5,520 bases of DNA, from NCBI GenBank assembly GCA_003489485.1, contig DNMB01000031.1, forward strand, positions 1 through 5,520, given 5' to 3'. The stretch is from Chitinophagaceae bacterium. Lineage in GTDB: Bacteria > Bacteroidota > Bacteroidia > Chitinophagales > Chitinophagaceae. A program made the position numbers and the translations under genes. A model generated the notes under the pieces. That model did not search any database, was not told the DNA's origin, and saw only the letters and a list, made by a program, of their open reading frames with translations. How positions within the stretch are numbered: position 1 is the first letter of the stretch; each line of letters starts with the position of its first letter. This document shows, one piece after another, positions 1 through 5,234 of this stretch.

Positions 1-13
1 GGTTCGCAAGCCA

Positions 14-658
14 ATGGCGAGAAAAATCCTTTTGGGGGTATTGTTCTTTTGGGGCAGCTCTCTTACCCTTCAAGCGCAGCGCAGGCTTACAGAGGCCACA
101 CTGGTCTATACGATCCATGTGGATGATAAGGATAGTGCTGCAACGCAACCTCATTTTGCGGATGGCGCCGTCAGTACCAGTTATCTCAAGGGGGCTAACA
201 GCAGAACCGACCTTGTTACTCAGTCAGGTAAACAGTCCACTATTTTTATCAGCAAGTCGGCGCAGGTCGTACTATTGAAGGAGTATGGTAACCAGCGATA
301 CCTGACCCGTATGACGATTTCACAGTGGGAGCGGTCCAATAAAAAATACCGAGAGGCCGTCATTACGCTGCTCTCTGACACGCTTCGGTTAAAAGGTTAT
401 CTGTGTTATAAGGCCTTGGCCACCCTGGCCGATTCTACCACGTATACTATTTGGTATACGAAAGAGTTAAATCCACTCAATAAAGAATTCTTGCCCATGG
501 CAGGGTCTGTGCCTGGTCTTATTCTTTCTTTTGAGACGTTGTTGGGCGATAAAAAGGTACGCTACGAGATCGATCAGATCGTGCTCAATCCGGTACAGCA
601 AGTGCTCTTCGATATACCCGAGTCGGGATATAGAGTACTTGAACTACAGCATCCGTAA
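14..658 (+). CDS. Secreted GLPGLI-family-like protein, function unknown
   Basis: A 214-residue protein with an N-terminal signal peptide: basic MARK, a hydrophobic run at about residues 5-19, and a likely cut after LQA at residue 21. It is therefore probably periplasmic or outer-membrane associated. The C-terminal half resembles the Bacteroidota GLPGLI family. It has a GYLCYKA segment at 128-134, IWYTKE at 146-151, a variant signature SVPGLIL at 165-171 where the family has GLPGLI, and an ending of FDIPESGY type at 199-206. The family has no established biochemical role; members are small exported proteins, mostly beta-rich by prediction. The start is chosen because the signal peptide begins exactly there, although the frame stays open to the window edge. 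Only 13 bases precede it, so its promoter and operon partners cannot be judged. It converges on the next gene with 9 bases between the stops and no obvious terminator hairpin. The family call is from motif memory and is moderately sure; that the gene is real is very likely. Confidence 0.72.
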   Translation: MARKILLGVLFFWGSSLTLQAQRRLTEATLVYTIHVDDKDSAATQPHFADGAVSTSYLKGANSRTDLVTQSGKQSTIFISKSAQVVLLKEYGNQRYLTRMTISQWERSNKKYREAVITLLSDTLRLKGYLCYKALATLADSTTYTIWYTKELNPLNKEFLPMAGSVPGLILSFETLLGDKKVRYEIDQIVLNPVQQVLFDIPESGYRVLELQHP

Positions 659-667
659 ATAAGAAGA

Positions 668-1033
668 TCAGGGAGTGCGAAGCGAGCGATTACCAAGCTC
701 GATCTTGACCTTATTGACCAAGACATTTTTACGCAAAGGCAATGTAAAGGAATTCTTGCCCACCTGCATGGTCACATCGGTGTTTAATCTGACAACACGT
801 TTTTGATCGGGGCTCAAGATGGTATTGCCACGAAAATCATAGCCCGATCTTAGCGAAAGGGTACCATCAAATCCAAGCGTGCGACCGCTGAGCAATTTTC
901 TGGTAGCGGCAGATTGCCTTTTTTTGCCATCACCCAAGGTCGCATAGGCGGCGGCACCCACACAAAGAAGCATAGCCAGCGCTATGAACTTGCGGTTCAG
1001 GAAAAGGCGATATGGTGAAAATGCCGTACGCAT
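668..1033 (-). CDS. Small, highly basic exported protein of unknown function
   Basis: A 121-residue protein that I do not recognise as a named family. The N terminus is signal-like: a basic stretch (R9, R14, K15), a hydrophobic core at about 16-31, and a plausible cleavage after AYA at residue 31. The mature part is then about 90 residues. It is strikingly basic: about 22 Lys/Arg against 6 Asp/Glu over the whole protein. Visible segments are LGDGKKR (33-39), LLSGR (47-51), SLRSGYDFRGN (60-70) and an alternating polar/hydrophobic C-terminal half that suggests beta strands. I have an impression of similar short 'SLRSGY' proteins in flavobacteria, but no function. It is transcribed alone, from the consensus promoter at 1040-1070. 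That promoter's -7 box ends only 6 bases before the ATG, so the transcript should be leaderless or nearly so. If translation began at Met21 instead, the signal peptide would lose its basic n-region. Positive charge could mean binding to lipopolysaccharide, nucleic acid or another acidic partner; that is a guess. Confidence 0.75.
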   Translation of the reverse strand: MRTAFSPYRLFLNRKFIALAMLLCVGAAAYATLGDGKKRQSAATRKLLSGRTLGFDGTLSLRSGYDFRGNTILSPDQKRVVRLNTDVTMQVGKNSFTLPLRKNVLVNKVKIELGNRSLRTP

Positions 1034-1034
1034 G

Positions 1035-1068
1035 TGTTACAAAATTACTAAACAACGAATTTGTAACA
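1035..1068. promoter_or_regulatory. Inverted repeat over the promoter boxes, candidate operator
   Basis: The left arm TGTTACAAAATT (1035-1046) pairs with the right arm AATTTGTAACA (1058-1068). The arms are perfectly complementary except for one extra A in the left arm, with 11 bases between them. The arm centres are about 22 bases apart, which is two helical turns, as expected for a dimeric regulator reading one DNA face. The left arm covers the -7 box and the right arm touches the -33 box of the leftward promoter, so bound protein would block polymerase. I cannot name the regulator. Part of the symmetry could arise by chance, because both boxes contain TTTG in AT-rich DNA. Confidence 0.42.
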
Positions 1069-1070
1069 AA
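1040..1070 (-). promoter_or_regulatory. Consensus Bacteroidota promoter (TTTG-N19-TAATTTTG) for the small exported protein
   Basis: On the minus strand, TTTG (1070-1067) is followed by exactly 19 bases and then TAATTTTG (1047-1040). This matches the known Bacteroidota primary-sigma consensus, a -33 TTTG and a -7 TAnnTTTG, at every fixed position. The start codon (1033-1031) lies 6 bases past the -7 box, so transcription should begin at or within a few bases of the ATG. Both boxes fall inside the inverted repeat at 1035-1068. Confidence 0.68.
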
Positions 1071-1075
1071 GTTGA

Positions 1076-1092
1076 TTTTTTGCCTTTTTTTT
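1076..1092 (-). promoter_or_regulatory. Phased A-tracts upstream of the leftward promoter, UP-element-like
   Basis: On the minus strand there are two A runs, of 8 (1092-1085) and 6 (1081-1076). Their centres are about 10 bases apart, and they begin about 5 bases upstream of the -33 box. With transcription starting near 1035 they sit at roughly -41 to -57. In other bacteria, that is where UP elements contact the RNA polymerase alpha C-terminal domains. Tracts spaced by one helical turn also bend DNA. The likely effect is stronger expression of the small exported protein. That Bacteroidota promoters respond this way is inference. Confidence 0.35.
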
Positions 1093-1216
1093 AACGGTTC
1101 GGCGGGTCATTTTGGTATGTGAGGTTGCCCCTTTGGAAAAATACACAGTTGGGGATAAAACCCTGAGCCTAAGTACGATGTTTTTGTAGTAAATTGTTCA
1201 AAACAAAGCAATAGCC

Positions 1217-2632
1217 ATGGCAGAGCATTCCTCCCGTGAAGAAAGAGACGAAATGGCTGAGCTGCTCAGTCAGTTCGAGCAGCTTCGTACCGGCGGCGCC
1301 CAGTCCTACCTCGAAGAGGAGGCCTTTGAGAAGATCATCGACCATTTTCAGCAAAAAGAACAGCTCGACAAGGCCTTAGAAGCCGCCCAACTGGCCGTGG
1401 AGCGCTTCCCCTACTCATCTTCGCTGCAGGTTCGAAAGGCCGATATACTACTGGTCCACCGCCGTTACCGTGAGGGGCTGCGGGTCTTGGACCAGGCCCA
1501 ATTGCTCGACAGCCGCGATATCAATATTTACATTTTGCGAACCGACGCCTACCTGGCCCTCGATCAGCAAGACAAAGCCGTAGCCCTGTTGCAAGAGGCG
1601 CTACAGCATTTCGAAGGAGAAGAAAGGATAGAGTTGCTCTTTGAGTTGGCGGATGTGTATGATGACTACGAAGATTTTGATAAGGTATTCGATTGCCTGA
1701 AGGGCGTGCTCGAGGTCGACCCCATCAATGAAGAGGCGTTGTACAAAATTTGTTTTTGGACCGATTTTACCGGGCGAAACGAAGAGGGCATCAAACTTCA
1801 TCTGAAGATCTTGGATGATAATCCTTACAGTGAGTTGGCGTGGTTCAATCTGGGGGCGGCTTACCAAGGGCTCAAGCTTTACGAAAAAGCCATCGACGCT
1901 TATAAGTATGCTGTTGCAGTAGAAGAGAAATTCGATTATGCCTATCGCAACATGGGTGATGCCTATATACGACTCAGAAGATACAAGGAGGCCATTGAAG
2001 TGCTCGAGCGGGTCCACGAATTGGCTAAGCCCGAGGATGTGATCTTTGAGGCCATCGGGTTTTGTTTCGAGAAATTAAAGCAACCCGCGCAAGCTCGATT
2101 CAATTATCGTAAAGCATCTCATCTGCGACAAGAGGATAGCCGCATCTTGTATAAAATTGCCTGTACCTACTTTAACGAACAAAGTTGGGAGGCGGCCTAT
2201 AAGCAGGTAGATACGGCCATTCGCATGCATCGAAGCCAATTCGATTACCAGCTGCTGGCCGGCGAATGTTGTATACAACTGGGTCGCACTAAAGAGGCTG
2301 TTCAACATTTTATGTTGGCCGTGCGTGCCAAGCCCCGTAACATGGCAGGGTGGGAATCGCTCATCCGTTGCTTGTACCAGGCCGAGATGTGGGAAGAGGC
2401 CTTGCTGCAAACATCTCTTTCGCTGCAAGCGACCAAAGACAAGCCACTCTTTTTGTACTACAAAGCGGCCGTGCTGTTCGGCGCCGGACGATCAAAAGAG
2501 GGGTTATTGCAACTAGAGGAGGCTCTCGATCGCGATGCCCGTTTGTTGAAGAAGTTCGTTACGCTGCGCCCTTCGATCTTGCAAATTCCGCAAGTGGTCG
2601 ATCTATTGGCGCGCTACAAGCGAAAGGCGTAG
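1217..2632 (+). CDS. Cytoplasmic tetratricopeptide-repeat (TPR) protein
   Basis: A 471-residue, almost entirely helical repeat protein with no signal peptide or membrane segment, so probably cytoplasmic. The N terminus is acidic and glutamate-rich. TPR-like helical pairs run from about residue 35 to 435. The best canonical units are 205-238 (AWFNLGAAYQGLKLYEKAI), 239-271 (AYRNMGDAYIRLRRYKEAI), 306-339 and 340-373, with the usual small residues at the Ala8/Gly and Ala20 positions. Units at about 66-133 and 138-200 are more diverged. TPR arrays bind partner proteins; nothing here shows which. From memory, a TPR gene of this size commonly precedes the ComA-family gene in flavobacteria, so a functional link with that enzyme is possible but unproven. 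The ATG has no Shine-Dalgarno match. I see no consensus TAnnTTTG promoter in the 183 bases upstream; the nearest is an imperfect TGTTTTTG at 1179-1186. The gene ends 40 bases before comA. Confidence 0.94.
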   Translation: MAEHSSREERDEMAELLSQFEQLRTGGAQSYLEEEAFEKIIDHFQQKEQLDKALEAAQLAVERFPYSSSLQVRKADILLVHRRYREGLRVLDQAQLLDSRDINIYILRTDAYLALDQQDKAVALLQEALQHFEGEERIELLFELADVYDDYEDFDKVFDCLKGVLEVDPINEEALYKICFWTDFTGRNEEGIKLHLKILDDNPYSELAWFNLGAAYQGLKLYEKAIDAYKYAVAVEEKFDYAYRNMGDAYIRLRRYKEAIEVLERVHELAKPEDVIFEAIGFCFEKLKQPAQARFNYRKASHLRQEDSRILYKIACTYFNEQSWEAAYKQVDTAIRMHRSQFDYQLLAGECCIQLGRTKEAVQHFMLAVRAKPRNMAGWESLIRCLYQAEMWEEALLQTSLSLQATKDKPLFLYYKAAVLFGAGRSKEGLLQLEEALDRDARLLKKFVTLRPSILQIPQVVDLLARYKRKA

Positions 2633-2659
2633 GGGTGCGTTTCGTTTTGTAATTGGCAT

Positions 2660-2667
2660 TACATTTG
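2660..2667 (+). promoter_or_regulatory. TACATTTG -7 box just upstream of comA
   Basis: TACATTTG fits the Bacteroidota -7 consensus TAnnTTTG exactly and ends 5 bases before the comA ATG. At the expected 19-base spacing there is no TTTG. The nearest candidates are TTTC at 2640-2643 (16-base spacer) and TTTG at 2646-2649 (10-base spacer, too short). If active, it would give comA and aroE a transcript independent of the TPR gene and essentially without a leader. It could also be a chance match in the 40-base gap. Confidence 0.38.
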
Positions 2668-2672
2668 CACCT

Positions 2673-3440
2673 ATGAATTATCATCTTACACAGATGCCCG
2701 ACCGGCTGGTAAAGCCCCGTGTTGCGGGCCTTACCATGGTCATGGACAAAGGACTTAGCACAGATGAGGCCAAGCATTTCATGAGCGTGGCTTACCCCCA
2801 TGTAGATATAGTGAAATTGGGTTTTGGTACCTCGTATGTATCACCTAACCTGAGCGAGAAGCTTGCGCTGTATCGCTCTTATGATATTCCTGTCTATTTT
2901 GGAGGAACCTTGTTTGAGGCATTCTTGATTCGTAATCAATTCGAAGACTACATCAACGTCTGTAAGGAGTTCGAGATAAGTTACATGGAGGTCAGTGACG
3001 GATCTATTACTATTCCACATGCCGAAAAGTGCGGCTATATCGAAAAGCTCACAAAGTACGGCACGGTATTAAGTGAGGTGGGCAGTAAAGACGCGGCGCA
3101 CATTATTCCTCCTTACAAGTGGATCGAGTTGATGAAGGCCGAACTACAAGCCGGATCTAGCTATGTGATCGCAGAGGCTCGCGAGGCCGGAAATGTCGGT
3201 ATTTACCGGGGCAGTGGAGAGGTTCGCGAAGGACTGGTGCAAGAGATCTTAACGCAGATTGCCGGCGAAAAAATTATTTGGGAAGCCCCACAAAAAGCGC
3301 AGCAACTCTATTTTATTGAATTGCTCGGATGTAACGCCAATTTGGGCAACATTGCCCCTACCGAAGTAATACCACTTGAGGCCATGCGGGTGGGACTGCG
3401 CGGCGATACGTTTCATTTTTATCTTAGCAATAAGGGCTGA
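2673..3440 (+). CDS. comA: Phosphosulfolactate synthase (ComA family)
   Basis: A 255-residue protein matching the ComA family over its full length (the family is usually about 250-280 residues). The archetype in methanogens joins sulfite to phosphoenolpyruvate, giving (R)-2-phospho-3-sulfolactate, the first step of coenzyme M synthesis; the fold is a TIM barrel. Visible conserved blocks, in order, are KPR at 14-16, GLTMVMDKG at 19-27, VDIVKLGFGTS at 44-54, GGTLFEAF at 77-84, MEVSDG at 105-110, SEVGSKD at 134-140, VIAEAREAGNVGIY at 165-178, ELLGCNANLGNI at 216-227 and RVGLRGDTF at 239-247. The start is the first ATG; the N-terminal MNYHL...KPR arrangement is as I remember it in flavobacterial members. 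The neighbours are a TPR gene 40 bases upstream and aroE 4 bases downstream, so comA and aroE are surely co-transcribed. No comB or comC homologue is in the window. Bacterial members include Bacillus YitD, linked to sulfolactate, and plant HSA32 relatives whose activity is unclear, so the substrate here is inferred from the family only. Confidence 0.94.
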   Translation: MNYHLTQMPDRLVKPRVAGLTMVMDKGLSTDEAKHFMSVAYPHVDIVKLGFGTSYVSPNLSEKLALYRSYDIPVYFGGTLFEAFLIRNQFEDYINVCKEFEISYMEVSDGSITIPHAEKCGYIEKLTKYGTVLSEVGSKDAAHIIPPYKWIELMKAELQAGSSYVIAEAREAGNVGIYRGSGEVREGLVQEILTQIAGEKIIWEAPQKAQQLYFIELLGCNANLGNIAPTEVIPLEAMRVGLRGDTFHFYLSNKG

Positions 3441-3444
3441 GCGA

Positions 3445-4176
3445 ATGCGTAGTTTTGGTTTAATAGGGAAACCGCTTACGCACTCTTTTTCAAAAAGCTA
3501 TTTCAGTTCTAAATTCGAGCGAGAAGGGATCACCGATTGTAGGTACGATCTGCTTGAATTGGAAAGCATATCAGCGTTTCCCTCTCTTTTGCAAGATCGA
3601 CCCGATCTGTTAGGTCTCAATGTGACCATTCCATACAAGCAAGAGGTGTTGCCATATTTGAGCGACTCTCATATTCCTGAAGGGATCGGTGCCTGCAATT
3701 GTATTCGCATCAGCGGTGGAGCCTGTATTGGCTACAATACAGATTGGATCGGATTCGAAAGATCACTGCTGCCGCTATTGGAGCCGCGCTACAGGGCGGC
3801 ACTCGTGCTAGGCACCGGAGGCGCCTCGCTGGCCATTACCTATGTGCTTCGCAAACTTGGCATTCCCTTTACACAAGTAGGAAGGACCCTCTCCGCAAGT
3901 GCATCCATTACCTATGCGGAGTTGAGCGAAGACGATTTGCAAACTCATCAGATCATCATCAACACCACACCGTTGGGAACCTATCCCGACGCATCCTCCT
4001 TGCCCGATCTTCCTTATCAGGCCATCGGAGCAGGTCATCTGCTTTACGATCTGGTCTATAATCCTTCGATCACATCTTTTTTGCATAAGGGTATACAAGC
4101 AGGGGCCCGTATCAAAAACGGAGAAGAGATGTTACAACTTCAGGCCGAAGAGAGTTGGAAGATCTGGAACGAGTAG
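3445..4176 (+). CDS. aroE: Shikimate dehydrogenase
   Basis: A 243-residue cytoplasmic enzyme reducing 3-dehydroshikimate to shikimate with NADPH in the chorismate (aromatic amino acid) pathway. Shikimate-site residues are present: S14 and S16 in GLIGKPLTHSFSKSYF, the catalytic K65 in NVTIPYK (59-65), N85 in GACNC (82-86, where E. coli has GAVNT), D100 in YNTD (97-100), and Q233 in the C-terminal block NGEEML...QA (225-234). The cofactor loop is GTGGAS at 123-128, followed by NTTPLG at 173-178 and YDLVYNP at 201-207. At 243 residues it is shorter than the E. coli enzyme (272), as is usual for Bacteroidota AroE. Translation starts at the ATG directly before RSFGLIGKP. The frame is open upstream to 3376, but that stretch lies inside comA and does not look like AroE. 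The 4-base gap to comA implies co-transcription and probable translational coupling. It converges on the thioesterase gene with 21 bases between and no clear terminator hairpin. Confidence 0.97.
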   Translation: MRSFGLIGKPLTHSFSKSYFSSKFEREGITDCRYDLLELESISAFPSLLQDRPDLLGLNVTIPYKQEVLPYLSDSHIPEGIGACNCIRISGGACIGYNTDWIGFERSLLPLLEPRYRAALVLGTGGASLAITYVLRKLGIPFTQVGRTLSASASITYAELSEDDLQTHQIIINTTPLGTYPDASSLPDLPYQAIGAGHLLYDLVYNPSITSFLHKGIQAGARIKNGEEMLQLQAEESWKIWNE

Positions 4177-4197
4177 CCGCTATCAAGCAAGGAGCCA

Positions 4198-4629
4198 TCA
4201 ACTAGCCAAGCGCTGCACTGCTTTTTCAGCAATCGGGACCACTTTCTTTTTTTCGTAGTCATAGCATACCATAGTGGTGATGGCCAGTGCGGCTACTTTC
4301 TGTTCTCCGTTGACGGTAGTTTCTAGTTTATAAAAAAGGTCGAAGCCTTTGCTGGTAAAATTCCCTGCGCTCACCGATGCGCGCAGCGGATATCCATAAT
4401 GCAACTCGCAGCGCAATTCGAACTGCGCCTTGGTCAGCATCATTCCGGATCCCTCCAGCTCAAGTTCACTGTATCCCTTTTGTGCCAAGAACTGTACACG
4501 CGCCTCTTGTAGTAAGGCCATGATGCGGTCGTTACCCACATGCCCTCCGTAGTTGAGGTCAGTGATCCGAAGGGCAATGTCGCAATGAAACGAAAATTGC
4601 GAGGGTAGCTGCGATTTAAGTGAGCTCAT
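4198..4629 (-). CDS. Acyl-CoA thioesterase, 4HBT hotdog family (YbgC/FadM-like)
   Basis: A 143-residue single hotdog-fold domain, the normal size for 4-hydroxybenzoyl-CoA-thioesterase-like enzymes, which hydrolyse acyl-CoA to free acid and CoA in the cytoplasm and act as dimers or tetramers. The active-site region reads ITDLNYGGHVGND at 22-34, with the Asp (D24) and His-Val (H30-V31) typical of the family. The following helix ALLQEARVQFL (38-48) is the usual hotdog helix. Downstream blocks are FELRCELHYGYPL (70-82), a diverged equivalent of the usual beta-strand block, and AALAITTMVCYD (113-124). No signal peptide is present. The natural acyl substrate cannot be read from the sequence. The start at 4629 is preferred because homology begins there; the frame is open to 4770, but that would lie inside rdgB. 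An AAAAGG purine stretch precedes the ATG. It is the last gene of the leftward operon, 7 bases after the rdgB stop codon. Confidence 0.9.
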   Translation of the reverse strand: MSSLKSQLPSQFSFHCDIALRITDLNYGGHVGNDRIMALLQEARVQFLAQKGYSELELEGSGMMLTKAQFELRCELHYGYPLRASVSAGNFTSKGFDLFYKLETTVNGEQKVAALAITTMVCYDYEKKKVVPIAEKAVQRLAS

Positions 4630-4636
4630 GTACCTT

Positions 4637-5212
4637 TTATTTGGATAGTAAATAGTTCTTGAGTTGATCGAAGGCCTTTCGTCGGTGACTGTACTGATTT
4701 TTTTCTTCGAGATCCATTTCTGCAAAGCACCGCGTGGCTCCCTCGGGAATAAAGACCGGGTCATAGCCAAATCCTTTTTTTCCGGAAGGGGTCTCGGCTA
4801 TGTGACCCTTGCAGATGCCTTCGAAGGTTATCTCCGTTCCCTGCTCAATTAGCGAGATCACGGTCCTGAACTGCGCCGCTCTGCTTTGCTGCGAGGTAAG
4901 TGTCTGAAGCAGCTTATAGATGTTTTGATCGGCCGTAGCCTGCGCTCCTGCGTAGCGAGCGCTATGTACGCCAGGTGCACCTCCCAGGGCCGCTACTTCT
5001 AATCCGGTGTCTTCGCTAAAACAATCCGATCCGGTCAATTGGTAGATGGTCATTGATTTTTCTCGTGCATTCTCTTCGAGCGTGGCATGCGGTTCAGGAA
5101 TGTCGCGATCGATGCCCGCCTCGGCCAGTGTGATCAGCGTAAAGGAGTTGTTGAGAAGCGACCGTACCTCTTGTACCTTGTGTTGATTGTTGGTGGCAAA
5201 GATCAGTTGCAT
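4637..5212 (-). CDS. rdgB: dITP/XTP pyrophosphatase (RdgB/HAM1 family)
   Basis: A 191-residue house-cleaning enzyme that hydrolyses dITP, ITP and XTP to the monophosphate and pyrophosphate, keeping deaminated purines out of DNA and RNA. The family's blocks are all present: IFATNNQHKVQEV (4-16) with T7-N8 and K12, TLEENAREK (44-52), FSEDTGLEV (65-73) with the metal-binding or catalytic E67 and D68, GAPGVHSARYAG (78-89), GFGYDPVFIP (147-156), and FAEMDLEEKNQYSHRRKA (163-180) with K171 and the SHR base-recognition motif at 175-177. Length matches the family (about 190-200). The start is the ATG at 5212, where the MxLxFATxN motif begins. An in-frame ATG at 5299 would add 29 unrelated residues and overlap the upstream gene, so it is rejected. 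It sits 22 bases after the HolD-like gene and 7 before the thioesterase, consistent with one operon. Confidence 0.97.
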   Translation of the reverse strand: MQLIFATNNQHKVQEVRSLLNNSFTLITLAEAGIDRDIPEPHATLEENAREKSMTIYQLTGSDCFSEDTGLEVAALGGAPGVHSARYAGAQATADQNIYKLLQTLTSQQSRAAQFRTVISLIEQGTEITFEGICKGHIAETPSGKKGFGYDPVFIPEGATRCFAEMDLEEKNQYSHRRKAFDQLKNYLLSK

Positions 5213-5234
5213 GTAGTGTGATTGTGGAGCGGGC

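Noticed and set aside
1035..1092. Rightward rho-independent terminator made of the dyad followed by T-runs
   Set aside because: The stem is AT-rich with an 11-base loop, and no rightward gene ends there. The promoter and operator reading for the leftward gene explains the same bases better.
1187..1197. Promoter for the TPR gene from TAGTAAATTGT
   Set aside because: TAAATTGT breaks the TTTG part of the -7 consensus and there is no correctly spaced TTTG upstream, so the TPR promoter remains unidentified.
1601..2017. Open reading frame of 138 codons on the minus strand inside the TPR gene
   Set aside because: Antisense shadow of a clearly coding TPR gene, with no recognisable domain, promoter or start context. 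The same applies to the antisense frames at 2075-2428, 1169-1354 and 3808-4098.
2325..2652. Alternative plus-strand frames at the 3' end of the TPR gene
   Set aside because: They overlap canonical TPR coding sequence; their translations are rich in Arg, Cys and Ser with no domain, typical of off-frame reading.
3376..3444. Upstream start for aroE inside comA
   Set aside because: AroE similarity starts at the ATG at 3445; the upstream residues are the off-frame reading of the comA end.
4177..4197. Terminator between the converging aroE and thioesterase genes
   Set aside because: The 21-base gap contains no stem with a T-run on either strand; the 9-base gap at 659-667 is likewise empty.
4630..4770. 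N-terminal extension of the thioesterase
   Set aside because: The extra 47 residues fall inside rdgB in another frame and are unlike hotdog proteins; the ATG at 4629 gives normal family length.
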